Below are positions 44,085 through 57,400 of a stretch of 64,000 bases of DNA, in pieces; positions within the stretch are counted from its first letter, which is position 1, and every line of letters starts with the position of its first letter. Origin of the DNA: Holothuria scabra. Its lineage: Eukaryota > Echinodermata > Holothuroidea > Aspidochirotida > Holothuriidae. The notes under the pieces are model-generated. The model was given only the letters and a program-made list of their open reading frames with translations. It was not told the origin of the DNA and ran no database searches. Position numbers and translations under genes: made by a program. The stretch spans positions 45,914,879-45,978,878 of the forward strand of contig CM074187.1 of assembly GCA_037179385.1 (NCBI GenBank), in the 5' to 3' direction.

Positions 44085-46700
44085 AGCCCTTTTAGGCAGG
44101 GTACATTGGTCGCCCGAAAAATGGAACCGTTATAAATATTTAAGACTAATTTGCTTGTGAAATTCGTTAGGAGAATTTTATAATTTATGCGGACATTTCG
44201 GCAAATACATGTAAACGTATGGCACCTTAGGGAAATGTTTCATGATGAGAAAGTTGTTTTCCGATACTTTCCAATCAGGACGAAAAATATCAAACAAACA
44301 AAAATCTGTCCTCATGCGAAGACGATTCCACATTCGAACTTGCCGTTTCGTCGTCGGACGGGTGTCGTTATATGACGGCGGGAGTATAACATAACAACAA
44401 TGGCTGTTTATTAGTTTCTTCCTCCCTCCAGAAATATGCCTTACACTAGATATGTATACTAGCACAGCACAGTGTACACTCACTGCACTGTGCACGGACA
44501 CAATCGCAACGACAATATACTTTTTTATGCATTCAGGGTATATAGAGGTAAGATACATACTAAATATAGGTGCTGTGGGTTTCTCTGACTTTGCATGCAG
44601 ACTTCGTGCTCTCCTTCGTTGCGCAGCGTTACGCAGCACTGTAGCTAGCTGCGGGAGCAAAACACCCTACTAGATCTGCGTTTAAGCTCTGATCGGCGGA
44701 GGAAAATTAATGAGTCCTTATAGCAACTCCTCCGATTGTGGATCGTCCTTTCATGTTAAAGTAAAGTATCAGTGTCCTGCAATTGTCCTGAAATTATCCT
44801 GCATGTTTGCCCTGAAGTCAAGTTTGGGTCTTCAGATTGGGAGGAAAAGGGGATGGTTACTGCCACCGTAGCACCGTATGAGTTGGAAAAAACAAAAAAA
44901 GTAGGCTTGGTACACCAGTGCCTGAAGCGTACATACATCACGTGCTAAGTAATGATTCCGTGCTACATTACCAGTGCTTGAATAGACCAGTCCAAAGTTT
45001 CTTCAAGAAACAGTATTGCGTAATAGGTCAAAGGTCAAAGGGTGACACCGTGTTTACAGCTAACCCTCCATCAGCTAACACATCGTGTTAGCTTATGGAG
45101 GGATGTAGACACACGTAATAAAGTATGCTATGCGCGGCCTGTGTAGCGTCCATCTGTTTTGTTACCAGTTGACCTGAAGGTCATTGACGCATGCGCAAAA
45201 GTGTACTTCGAACTCGTCTATTGCCCCTTTCTAGTTTTGCATTATGACGGTGGCACAGAATGTTAGACACATATTGACAGTAAGCTGTTCAGTGAGATAT
45301 GACAAACTGGCTGACTAAGGGTTAGGGTTAAAGTTGACAAAAATGTTATAAAAGTAGCCTTAAACCCCGAAAGGTTAGTGTTCCTTACAGTCTTTGCCAT
45401 CGCCGCAGCCCTACTGCAAGCGCGAAAACTAGGACATATATTTATAGATTAGTTGTTAATTCAGTGCTATACAAATAAACACTTTCTTGAGGACGGGAGT
45501 ACACATAGAACGACATCCCCGCTTTCCGTTACATTTTGCTTCAAATTTTGTCGTTTCTTGGAACGTAACCTCTTACGTAAGTGCAAATAGGATAAATAAT
45601 TTGTCCATTTGAGTGTTACCTTTCAATGAATGTCTCGTCATTTGTGTATAACAAACAGAAATCTATGCGTTGTTAAAAAGGACTTCTACGATATAAAACA
45701 TATAAAAAGAAATGTATGTCAATAAATTGATGATAAGCAGAGTGTACGGGCAATTATCCCACGTATACCTGGTTAAAGAGCTTGTTGCTTGCTTCATCGG
45801 TAGACGATTTTGGGTTTCACGGAATGCCAATGTGAATGATCTAATTGCCTCAATGAGAATAAAGAGGTCTTAATTCTGAAGATAAAAGACAGATTTTATC
45901 AGATTCAAGCGCTGTAAGAATTCCACCATTTTAAGTCATTAATTCACATCAAAAGAATCCATTTGGGAGTGAGATAAAACAGAAGATATATCTCGGGTCA
46001 GTCGAGGATGAAACACACAAACTTAACCGTATCTCTTTAGCAATCTTTCTTCAAGTTGTAAATTGTGTCGATCCTTGTTATGGATACTTCTTGTTTTCAG
46101 CTGAAATGAGGATTTATGGAGTAGGTTTCATACCTTGCAAGCGCTGATCCAAGGAAGGGGTGGGGGGCTTACGGCCTCAGCCCTCCGTTTTTCCCAATGA
46201 AACATTGGGCAAATTAGCAAAGCAACCCCCGCACTTCCCTGCTTTCTCTTAGGTCAGATTAAGGCAATTAACGGTCCCCTTTTTGAACTGGGCTGCTTCA
46301 AAAGTTAGAAATCCAAATTTGATAGAATTGTTGATGTTACTGTCACCCAACGTTTAGCTTGTTGACATTTGTCTCGACGATGAAAAATATTGAACGAGAC
46401 CATTTTTCTGCCGAATGTTTCAGTTTTATGAGACTTAGAATGCAAAATACCAAGCACCCTGCAGTTTGAAGCACTTGTTATAAGATGTTAACATGACATT
46501 GTTCTCGATCGTTGGTAACGTCAAAGGTCAGTTTTTATTTTCTAGGGTTAGGTTATTTTCCAGGAGTCAGACAATTTCCTTCTTAATGATTCGTTTATAT
46601 ATCTGTGAATCAACGGCCTATGCATTAAAATAACACCTTTAGTGCTCTCTGCTCGGTACTGTGGTCTAGTGAACAAAGGCAGTGGCGTATAAAGCACAGC
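44085..46700. other. Unassigned sequence
   Basis: Open frames of 60-160 codons overlap on both strands near 44180-44670 and show no motif, so I do not call a gene. Apart from the hairpin at 45065 no repeat is recognised. Confidence 0.3.
45065..45106. repeat. Hairpin CCCTCCAT...ATGGAGGG
   Basis: Arms CCCTCCATCAGCTAACAC and GTGTTAGCTTATGGAGGG are complementary except for one or two positions, with a 3-base loop. Strong potential hairpin in otherwise unique sequence. Confidence 0.7.
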
Positions 46701-46708
46701 AGAGCAAA

Positions 46709-46981
46709 CATGGGCGTCCGCAGAAAAAAAGTCGGGGGGGGGGGGTAAAATTTCTAGACGGGGGCAAAACCTCCTAGTCACCATGAATTGACATGAAACA
46801 TGCGAAAATTTCAGCGCAAAATGCCTCCCAGATCGGCGGAAATGGCAGTCCTAAAGCCTATTTTTGGCATAGAAACTTGGAAAACACGTTTTGTTCGGGT
46901 CTTTGCTTTGATTTTTATATATTTTTCAATTTTTTGAGGCAAGTGCCCCCCCCCCCTTGCCCCTACCTGCGGACGCCCATG
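46709..46981. mobile_element. hAT-type MITE, 273 bp
   Basis: Perfect 15-bp inverted ends CATGGGCGTCCGCAG (46709-46723) and CTGCGGACGCCCATG (46967-46981). Flanking octamers AGAGCAAA and AAAGCAAA agree at seven of eight bases. Next to the ends are a G-run and a C-run of about 13. The interior is shared with the segment inside the 31561 hAT element. Confidence 0.85.
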
Positions 46982-46989
46982 AAAGCAAA

Positions 46990-48835
46990 TAAGCACAAAC
47001 GGGAAGTATGGTGTTCGATTCCTGACCGAGCCAAATTAAGGTGGAGTTTTTATCCAAAGGAAATTTATTATCGTACCGTAATGAATTTTCCCATTTGAAC
47101 TAGGCTTCAAAATACCAAATTTGATTTAAATTGTTGAGTTAGTTGCCACATTGGTGGTCGTTTAGCGTATTTAAACAACCGCTCTTCAATGTTCAACGCC
47201 TGATTGTTATTATATTATCAGTTCTCATAGGAGGGAGCCCGATTAAGCTTATTAGGAGTATGTGACAAAAGCCTGTTGAACAATGATGGGCCTCTTAAAA
47301 TGACCTGGAATACTGCTCACTTGTCTTGTACGCTTGTTGTCAGTATGGGAAAAACGTCGCCTTAGCAAAAGCGATAAGAATCATTTTATTAGAAAAAACT
47401 TATCACGTTAGCGTTATGTCTTATATCAGGCAATATGTCATGCAACCTTTTATGATATTTGAAGAGAATGGATATAAGGTTGTGACGTTTTGATGACAAC
47501 AATTCCCACAATGTTTGGTAAAACAAGATATAAAATCAGATTTACACTTATTTGACAACAAACGGAATTATGGAAGAGTGAAGCTAAACAGAACATAAGG
47601 GTTGTATTTGTATACTAAAACAGAGCATTTCATAAATCCAAATTTGCCATTTTAACGCAGATTCTATCCTTGTGGTTTTAGAAATAAATCAGACTACCTC
47701 ATTTAGTTTTCCGTTCACCATAGCTTTAAATTATGCGGTTTTGAAACTTTTCACCCGAAACAGAAACGAATAATTAATCATTGCAACTTTGAATAAATTT
47801 GTGAAGTTACTAAAAATGCATTGGGATCCAATTTCGGTCCTTTTAATTTTATTCTGGTTGAACTTTCCCATGTGGAAGCACATAATTGATTTTCGCTTTA
47901 ATGTATGACTAAATGATTCAGTTATTGCTAAAATTAATAAATTTCTAGGTTTCTGAATTAATCAAGCGTCGAAAGATCATTTCAATGATGCTGCGTTATC
48001 ATCAAAGTAGACCCAAAGGAAAAATTATTTCCTGTGAAATGTTTTGTAATGATGCTTCTTAAACAGATGTTTTAGCAAACGATTTGTTAAACAACGGAAG
48101 CAAAGTTCAACTAGACCTACTAACAAAAGACTTCTCTGAACTGCAGTGCATAATTACTTTTAGATCAGAGCGTACACAATTTATGATTTATCGTATTTTG
48201 GGAAGTTGAAGTCAACCTGTGAATGTAACGGAAGTCCATATAGACTATTCCGAACAGTCAAGTAACGTTCTCATTTTGTCAGCCATAACTAGGGCCCATC
48301 AACGTATATCTTTAAAATTATTTCGTTCCCTGTATCATCTTACTTGTTTCATGGATACTTGTATACTTAAATACCTTCTCATTACCTCAATTTCGCGAAA
48401 TATGAGAGCTTAAAATTAGGCTCTATGTCACACTAGACCATAAAAATTGGACGATTTCAGGCATGTAAGATTCTTTTAAAGGCGGACTTCCCTGGAAGTC
48501 GGATTCTTCTACGATCAACTTAAAGAAAGACGGCATACAAGGTTTGTCGTCAATGACTCGGAAGATTTTTTCAAAAGTAAAATACTTTCTGTAGCTCATT
48601 TGTCATTGATATGCACACTTTAATCTGTATGTAATGTTCATCAGTCTTACCAGTGCTGTAGTCGAATACGGAGAGTCCGAGTCACGAATCCGGCAATTTT
48701 CAACTTTCAAGGACTCCAGTTCCTGTACTTTTTCAATGGGGAAAAATCAACCTCTCTGGCCGAGTCCTTCAAATTCTGATATAAGGAGTCCGAGCTCGGA
48801 ATCTACTATAGCCGTCAGTCTTACAAACGTAATTT
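46990..48835. other. Unassigned sequence
   Basis: AT-rich, nothing recognised. Confidence 0.3.
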
Positions 48836-48839
48836 GTTG

Positions 48840-49100
48840 TTGACAAGCAACGGATGTGTTCAAAAATAGCGCATTAGAAAATCGGCATCGAGACAAAATA
48901 ATAACCGGGTGTTGTAGCGATATATTTATAAACGAGTTCGGCAATTCGTTTTGTTGGCTATGTTCATGCGCACGTCATTTAGATCGTCGAGATAAACAAA
49001 CCAGTCCCGTACCTACAGCACGTGTTCCAAAATTTGAGTTTACTTGAAAATTTGGTGACATCCTTCTTTCTTAATACATCCATAATGTAAGGGAGGAATC
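48840..49100 (-). repeat. Dispersed repeat Q, copy 2 (inverse orientation)
   Basis: Partner of 9780-10075. The plus strand here translates to ARHLDRRDKQTSPVPTARVP then KFEFT and a stop, sharing the PVPT...PKFEFT ending with the other copy. Confidence 0.5.
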
Positions 49101-49327
49101 ATTTGTGTGGTTCTGTGAACTGGTTTATGTCTAAAGTGCCTTTTTGGTGCCAAAATGTACTTTCAATCTAGTTTAAAATAGGGTCGAGTCGCTATTTTCG
49201 ATCGGTTTTCCTAATCGGATTAATCCCTAGAGTTGTTTGCAAGTACTGTACGAAAAGAAGGGAACGCCGCACACTTAAGTGCAAAGCTCGGTTTGTGTGT
49301 CCCACAATTCCACGCACCAACGAATTA

Positions 49328-49357
49328 CCAAACCAGCTTATTGATATGCTGGTTTGG
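49328..49357. repeat. Short hairpin CCAAACCAGC...GCTGGTTTGG
   Basis: Ten-base perfect arms with a 10-base loop. Isolated in unassigned sequence. Confidence 0.5.
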
Positions 49358-49880
49358 AAAATTAGTTGCCTGTTTGGTTGTATTATTCTTATGTTACGGC
49401 TAGCACATCTCCTTCCCAGACCATATTAATCATAGGACACTAAAAATGGCGGTGATTTCCAAGTAACTTACACAAGAGCTTGTACCTTACGACTAAAAGA
49501 TCTTTTTTTTTTCAGTGGAATGCATCACATGAAATAAAATAAAATAAGCATGTTTAGCCCTTTTTCTAAGCATGTATTTAAAAAGTTTGCACTTTCGAGT
49601 AAAGGCGGTCACAAATGGTAATACTACCTTACGACCAGGTGTCACTTACGCTATCCATCAAGCTGAGACAAATTCTTTTCAAGTTCTGCAAAGCACGCCC
49701 TGATCATTAATGAACGACATTAAAGTGGAACTGCACAGAAAAGACATGTATTTACTTGCTATTTTTTCAACTAGACGGCATTCAGATATATTTCTCCAGC
49801 ACTGTGCTACTTTACATGTAAATGTCAAGATGAGGCCTTCCGCAGCATATCGTTCTTGTCTATGACCTCACAACATTTGG

Positions 49881-50405
49881 TATAGACTTATGCATTATGC
49901 TGTCACAATGCAAAACGGAAACCCTCTTTGGAGTTAGTACTTAGTTGGTTGGTTAGTTAGTTAGTTAGTTGTTAGTTAGTTAGTAGTTAGTTAGATGGAG
50001 TTTTACGGCCCAGTTTCCAACCTATTGGTTAAAGTCGAGCCGGCCACGGCCCTCTTTGGAGGTCCACCGATCTGTTTGTCTACACAGAGTTCAGTGGTGT
50101 GGCCACGTGCTCCAAACATGACTTCACCGTAACATCAGCGCAAAGAGCCTTTAGGTGCAGCCCTTCTCTATGATGTCACAATGCAAAAAGTACGCCGTCA
50201 TCAATGCAGAAGGTACGCCCTCGTTAAGAGGAGGAACACGAGTAACTTTCGAATACAAATGCACACAGCTGATCCCGCAACTAATTACACGCGCATAACT
50301 ACTTCAAAAGAAGGGAAATTCTACTGCGTTCGGTCATATATAGTCTTTACTTTTCCTCAAAGCATGACGTCAGTGCGACGTCAATGCATAACATGTATAG
50401 ACATT
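49881..50405. mobile_element. MITE family P, copy 2, interrupted by a SINE
   Basis: The left end TATAGACTTATGCATTATGC (49881) and right end GACGTCAATGCATAACATGT then ATAGAC (to about 50402) match copy 1 at 20153-20386 once the SINE is removed. The body shares AAAGTACGCC, CACAGCTGAT and the ATGACGTCAGT...GACGTCAATGC end. Confidence 0.6.
49916..50173 (-). mobile_element. SINE with a different head, clean 15-bp target duplication
   Basis: TGTCACAATGCAAAA at 49901-49915 is repeated exactly at 50174-50188. In antisense the insert ends in a (CTAA)n tail (plus-strand TTAG repeats at 49945-49995). It shares GGCCGGCTCGACTTTAACCA and GGGCCGTAAAACTC with the tRNA-SINE at 51240, but its 5' half (about 50055-50173) is unrelated to the tRNA-like head. 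It inserted into a family P MITE. Confidence 0.75.
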
Positions 50406-51239
50406 AACTCGCATTGTACACAAGTTGTAACACAAAATCGTGGCTTCGTACTGTAGCTAACAATTGATATCCAGTGTCACAAAATTGGAGAAAGGCCTTG
50501 AATGCCATAAGGCATTGGCATGTGAAAATTATCGTAACCGAGTTGTGGTAAATATGTCTCCTACTGAGAGAGTAATGAGAGGAATAAGTATATTGACGTT
50601 AAGATTCTGGTTTTGGTACGCTGTGGAAAACAATAGTAATATTCTAAACCACATCAAAACTGTATTTCCATATTTTTTTAATTACTAAAAAAATCATTGT
50701 TTTCCTCACAAGAACTGAGCCCTTTTTGCAATTTAATTAACTTGGCGGTTAAGTCCCATGTGATTTAACAGCCTTTTTTAACCCTGCATATACTGATCTT
50801 TCCTAACTTTATTACCATCTTAATTCATTTGCATGAAACTACCATGGGGTCTTTCTTAAATGATAGGTGGACTTCTTAGTTCAGCTAAACCGCATTTTAC
50901 TACCAGATACATGCCGTGACTTTCAACCATCTTACAGCTCTTAACCTAACACAGAACAGGAAGTTGTTATCACAACAATTTCGCTTAATTGGTATATAAC
51001 GCTATGTGAATATTTAACAGCATGCCGGCTGGGTCTAAGCACTAAATATAGACCGTTGGCTTTTGGTGACATTTTCAATTTTTCGTGTTTGCACTTTCCC
51101 ATCTGAAAGAAAAAAACTTCCTTGTGATGAAAAATATTTAACGGTACTCTCAATCATTAGAACACCAGCGAAGGAATTGCAACCCCAATAAAGTTCCAGT
51201 TACTCAACATGAATCTAATCTGATTCTCAAATTTTCATT

Positions 51240-51475
51240 GCATGGTCAAGTGGTTAGAGCATGCGACTTGGAGTCGGGGTCGGGGGTTCGATTCCTGGAC
51301 GGATCATACCGAAGACTTAAAAGCTTAACCTGTTGCCATTTTATTTGGTGCTTAGCGTAAGCAATGAGTAGGGAAAACAAGCCAGTAAGCCGTAACTAGA
51401 AAAATGCAGTGGCCGGCTCGACTTAAACCAATCGGTTACAAACTGGACCGTAAAACTCAATCTGACCTACATTAA
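51240..51475 (+). mobile_element. tRNA-derived SINE, fullest copy
   Basis: The head has an RNA polymerase III A box TGGTCAAGTGG (51243-51253) and a perfect B box GGTTCGATTCC (51285-51295), with an anticodon-arm-like GCGACTTGGAGTCGG between them. There is no acceptor stem. The 3' body carries GATCATACCGAAGA, ATGAGTAGGGAAAACAAG, GGCCGGCTCGACTTAAACCA and GGACCGTAAAACTC. Other copies or fragments: 9420, 29632, 30300, 42045, 49916. Confidence 0.8.
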
Positions 51476-51479
51476 CCTC

Positions 51480-54400
51480 AAACAGTGAAAGGTTCATTGT
51501 ACCTTCGTGAGGAGAGAAAACGTGGCACCTAGTTGTAAACAAAAACATTTGCAATTGCATTTTTTGTGCCATTGTCAGTATCCAAATGCAAATTGCTCAG
51601 TAAAGAAATAAATACAACTTTCGGTTGTTTGAGGTATCCGCCATCATGATCGCAAAAGCTTCTCATCAACAATAAGTTCACGCAGTTGCTCTTCTTTTTC
51701 AGTGAACATGGAATGCAAAACAGCCTAAGAGGAGTACTGTTCAGGTTGGTATTGACTAAGGTATGCAGTTACTTCGTGCAAGTTCTGAAGTTAGGATCGT
51801 TTTCTTCGATTGATTTCCCCTTATGCTGGTCTGTCCGTTTCACACCGAAGTAATTCTGAAACAATTGCTTTAGCTACAACATATGCCATAAATCGAGGTT
51901 GTTGTTGACAAAAGCCAAAGTGTTATAATATATTCTTCTAACTAAACGACTTTTAATGAAAGTTTAAATAGTGTACCTCCTTTGTGTCGCAATGAACCTG
52001 ATGAATCGATTTGCTTTGAAAAATTTCCAGCTTAAACCACCTTTTCACGCAGGTTTCCTCATAGCTGTTATACTTAAAGTTCTGTATCAACTCTTTCACA
52101 AAGATAGCAGAAATGAGAGAAAAGTATAACAAGATTATTACCAGAAACCAAAATATATTGAAAGTGTCTGTCGAATGTTGAGGTTGCTGAGTCCTACCCG
52201 AGAAACATATAAGAATGGTTATCAAAACAAACTTTTTAGTGGTCAGATGTTGGTCCTATCTTAAAAAAGACCAAAAATTATAATTAGGGCTGTGGCTGAG
52301 ACTGTTCTCAGCCTGTTCGGGAACATAGGAACGTGTTCCTGTACGAGTAGAACATGAAAGAATACGGTCTCGAACTTGCATCAAAATCTTACACCACCTC
52401 GGCGATGGTGCTGTGAGAACGAGCAATTAACAAAATGGACATGGGATATCTTCTCACGGAAGGAATTTGAGACAATATCAACAGCACAAAGACTTCAATT
52501 AAGCAAAACATGAACTCGAGAGGAATAAATCAATAGAACGACAATTTCTGGGGTTTATTATAAAAAAAAATATACGGAAGTAAGTGGTGAAAGTATAACA
52601 CGGTACGGCACATGAAGTGCGCGACGTATGCCAATGATACGTGTACCTGTAAGTTTTCGACACCGCCGTTCTCACGTTCTCGGCATGTTCCGGAACAGTC
52701 CAGAACGGGGTGTCGAATACAGTCTTAATGTACAAACGGAATTAATGGCTATACAACCGACTAAGTGGAGAATTGCGTCGATCAAGATGTGTTCGAATTT
52801 AATCTGAATGAAGAATGCACGAAATGTGGCAGTTTCTTTCTTCCTTACTAGAGAAACAAAACATTTTGAAGACGTTGTTCTTGCGTTTCCTCCCACTCTA
52901 ACCATCTGGAATGAGATTACCCTTGAGCAGTACTTACAATCTCAGCGGTAAAATATTGCAACGCTAAAAGCACTTCCACTTTTCTGTTTTTCCTTAAAGC
53001 CTTTTTGCTTTTACCTGAGAAGTGATAGGGACTAGAATTCTATATCGTGTGGTAAACCGTTTGACATTGGACTAATATATTGGGTACTATAGGAATTAAA
53101 ACAGCAATGCAGATTGCTGCTTATGTTTCTTATAAGGTTTTGGATGTTCGATATTGTTTTGATGTTTAATGCACTGTGAAACGTTTGACGAAGAGAAGCC
53201 GACGACTCTATGAAAAGTGCACTACCCGCAACGATCTCTTGAAAATTGTAGGATGTGATCTTTACAATTCCGAAATAAACAACAGAACCTCCTGATCCGT
53301 TTTCTTTAAAAGTAGCCAAAGCACAGATAACTCGCGTTGACTTGTGATTGTCTGTATTCTTCGTACAACATCATCTCAACATCGCTTTCTAACTTAAGGG
53401 CATCCTCATGACTTGGTCATACAAATTTGAGCTTATCGTTTTATTTCATACATCAAACAGTCTTACTTGATCATTTAGGGGCAATCAACTGGCGTTTCCA
53501 AATAACCATAGAAATTAAAGCAACAATTAATTTTGATTAAACCTAGTTTGAAGTCCACTTCTGCATACAAACAAAAGAGGAAGATAAAGGGCAATAAATT
53601 CCCCTGTGTGATTTACTCAGAGGTCCATGATGGTTTTTAAAGATGAATTCTTTGATCGACTGATGAATTTGCGTATTCACTGCGACATTAATGACTAATA
53701 AACAAATTCAAAAACCTGTTGAAACTCATTAGCCACTGTAAGAGAGTTTTTATATTCTGAAGATGTGTCGATAAAAGACCACCTCAGTCATAAATCACTA
53801 CCGCCTTCCATCCATATAATATCAGTCTTTTTAAATCTGATAGATACCTTTTGTTTGATGGTTCCTTCGAGACCTCCATCGATAATGAGTTTCTCATACT
53901 TGTGTGTCATTTTGAACCTTTTACCTTTGGCAATTGTCTCCTCTCATAAACACTTTTCATTCTAGAGATGAGCGTCGCAGATGATACGTGACGGCCGCTC
54001 TATCCTTACTTAAACTTTGATCAACGTGTCACAAAACTTTGCTCATCAGACGCGACACCAGTTTTTTCTTGGATGTAGGACATGTATCTTAGAAAGCAAT
54101 CCAAAATGATTCGTAGATGTCACCCAAAAAGAAGCCAGCCAAAAATGGCCCGTAAGTGACTTAGAGTAAGAAACAATACAATTTTAACTCTTCAAATTAA
54201 AATTCAAAAGTTCTGTACTTCCTTCTTAATAATTATACAGTGGGATCTTTACATATTTGAATTTAAGATAGTATTCCCCCAAGTTATAGACAGTCTAGAC
54301 CAAGTGAAATGTACTCAATCGTTATTTTATGGAGAACTACTGCAAAACTACAACAAAGGAAGTATCCATCATAATGGTCTTCCTTGGTTTTTGACAACTG

Positions 54401-57400
54401 GTAACATTAAGTATGTCACAGAAATTAAACAGAAAACAGTTTCCGCCGAAATTGTCCTTGTCAGTCGTCCACAATGAAATAGGTGTAATTATCATGTAAG
54501 GATGACGGGCAACTCTGGGAATTTTTATTGCCACCCTCGTTTGGTTAATGTAATGGATTGTGTCAATTTCAGATAGTAGATATCTCTTAGTTTCGTTGAC
54601 ATTTGCAAATTGGGAGCTACTAAACCTCGTTGACTTAAGTTAGTTACCTTCGGGGTGTCAGTTAAAGTTTTCTCTCTTTTTAAAGAAACGTCGCCAAACT
54701 CGCATTGGCCGCAATGTAGAGAATGAAATGCACGCTGATCGTCACATGTAAAGGTGAGTAGTAATAAGCCGGTTATAACATTACAACACTTCCGCAAGGA
54801 CGATGAAAGTCAACAGCTTCGGAGGTTTCTTGTCACGTTTCACGTCAAGAACAAAATTAGATACGCTTTTCTTGATTTCCGCCTGTAGACAGGCGAGAAT
54901 AGTCCATGTAAGACCTAATTAGCAAGGGACAAAAATTCACGAATTTGTACGAAACAAACGATACAACTATGGTTAAGCTTACCTGACCTTACTGACTGTT
55001 ATTTATCTGAATGTGGATCATGGAATTGGTCATGATACCACGTGAAGAATAATTACTAGGTCGTTAATATGTTACACACTGAAACTGATAGTAGCAGATG
55101 GGATTTGGGGATAACTTAAAAATAGATCCACCATTCATAGATTAATTACCATGACTTCTTAGCTCGCTTTAAAATGTTCTAACTCATTCTACGGGGAGCG
55201 TCCTCTACTTGAACATGTCACATATAAACATCACGTGATGCCAAAGAGGCTTACATGGTATCTGAGTAATTTGTCAGCCTTTCAAATTTGCGAAAGAACG
55301 GAAGGAATTGTGACGTTTAAAACATAATGATCAATTAAACAACTCGAGAATACCATAGCTTTATGCAGCCACGGTAAAGACAAAAGGAAGTAAGGAAATA
55401 AGCACAGTTATCCCTCCACACAGTTGAACTTCCACAGAATTTCATTCAGTAAAACAACGTCATAAAATTCACAGCACGTCGCGCGGGCCCTGTTTAAAGT
55501 AGAAGTAGCCTACTCGCGTTCTCATTGGTCAGATAATCGTCTTGTTTTGTTCTACCCAACATAATCTTTCTTTCCAAGGAAGATTATCGAAAGCAATCAG
55601 TATAAAACTACTGCACGATAGTCTCTAAATTTTGCAACAACTATTGTCGTATTGGTTTCATGGTAAATAAAAGCCACAAAAGACAGTCACGTGACAAATC
55701 TCGACCATCCAAACATCAGTCCCCCACAAACTTCTAAAATTAAAACGGCTGTATCATCTCTTTTTGGATCAATTGCCAGAACAAACTATCACAGGAATGC
55801 TAGTGTAGCGTCAATTACTACCAGTCAGCTTTTCGCATGAATTAACTTTCAATACACAAGGAAGCACGGCCCCATTACTTCAACTCTCCGATTGCTCCTT
55901 TCATTCAACGGATATATCTTAATGGTCTATAACACCATCGCAGCAAGATAGCTTATAACTTTAAAGTTATTAAGAAACATCAGATTGAGAGGAGACGGGC
56001 TGGCTGGATGGAAAGTTTGGCAGTCAAGGATAAAAGATAGGTGTCACGTGTTATCAAACCATTCATATTGTTTTCTACTACATTTGATACACATGCAGTG
56101 GTGTTTCAAGAATTTAAATGTGAAGACGATTTTCGAAACTTCAAGCATTTGTATAGCTTACATAGTTCATGAGAAAGTGACGGTCCATATTCAACTGTAG
56201 CCTATGTCGTGTATACGTATATGCATGTGTAGAGTATGGTGTTACGTATGAAGGTGAAGAGATTACAAACTCCAATGGGTGAATTCCACTCTTCAGCAAA
56301 CCACTTCTCACTTGTAAAACACAAACCCAAAATTCGAACCAGCCTTAGCTGGTTTTCTAGACTGAACGTTCGAAACAAACCTCTTAGTCTTATTTGAGGA
56401 TTAAATCATTCTGATCACCTTTCTTATGTTCCACACGAGAAAGAAATTGACGGTTGACAAATGAAACTTTTACCTGTCATTGCTACTGTGAATTTTCATG
56501 CGATATGATAAATGTGACTGTTAAATCAGTACATGAAGTGTCAAGAAAATGATCACTCTCAAAATGCAATGTTCAGGAAATGACAATGAAAAATAGTCTT
56601 CCTATGGAAAAGAAAGAAAGCAATTGGGGATACATGTCACAAGTCAAGTAACGCGTTTCATTATTTTCTGATCGGTCGCTTGCTAAGCTTCAATCTGTGA
56701 CTTATATACTGCATTGCGGTTGTCAACAAAATTGCCCTAGTGATCTATAATCTCCCCAGATATCATTAAATGCCATTGATGCCATTGTCAAATGTGAGTA
56801 AATTTTCTTGTGAAAAGATAAAAACTGATGGCGCGAGAAATGCGACAACTTTAAATCACTTTGAAGAAACTGTAATTCACTGTTGTTAATAAAATCAATA
56901 AAGACGATATATCGACTTGACTCAGTAAGGATAAGAAGAAAATCCTTAAAGGTCTGGTGCTATGAAAATGACAAAGTTGAGCATACTTATTTTTAATAGA
57001 TAATTTGGTAACTGACGGATGAAATAACTAATAGGTATAATTAGGGGCCGATGGGCACTGTTTAACGAAAAATTTCCTTGCTTGGTAACGATAGCGCTAA
57101 TCCTTTACCTAATCCCTAACCTTAAAGACGTATACAGTCAAAGCAATGAAATGACAACAGCCAATCATGAAATTCTTCGTTCAACAGTGCGCATCAGCCG
57201 ATACTTAGTCCAAAAATCAACTTTTATCACATACCGAAAACAAACCTGCATAATTTCTGGCTGTGAAAGTTCTTTTAATATTGTTACCTTATCAGACAAA
57301 ACTTTTTGAAAATTTAAGAATTTTCAAAGTTCTATACGGATGTCTTGCAATCCACTTCTCAGTGATGTGACTTGTTAACTTTATTGCTAAATTTATCTGG

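Noticed and set aside
44178..44660. A 160-codon minus-strand gene
   Set aside because: Low-complexity, no motif, overlapping plus-strand open frames, no supporting signals.
49945..49995. Insect-type telomeric TTAGG repeats
   Set aside because: The repeat is TTAG with irregularities and forms the tail of a minus-strand SINE insertion.
51240..51310. A functional tRNA gene
   Set aside because: The A and B boxes are good but the acceptor stem does not pair, and the body continues into a SINE repeated elsewhere in the window.
51953..52225. A minus-strand small membrane protein
   Set aside because: One hydrophobic stretch in AT-rich DNA is expected by chance; no splice sites or similar exon nearby.
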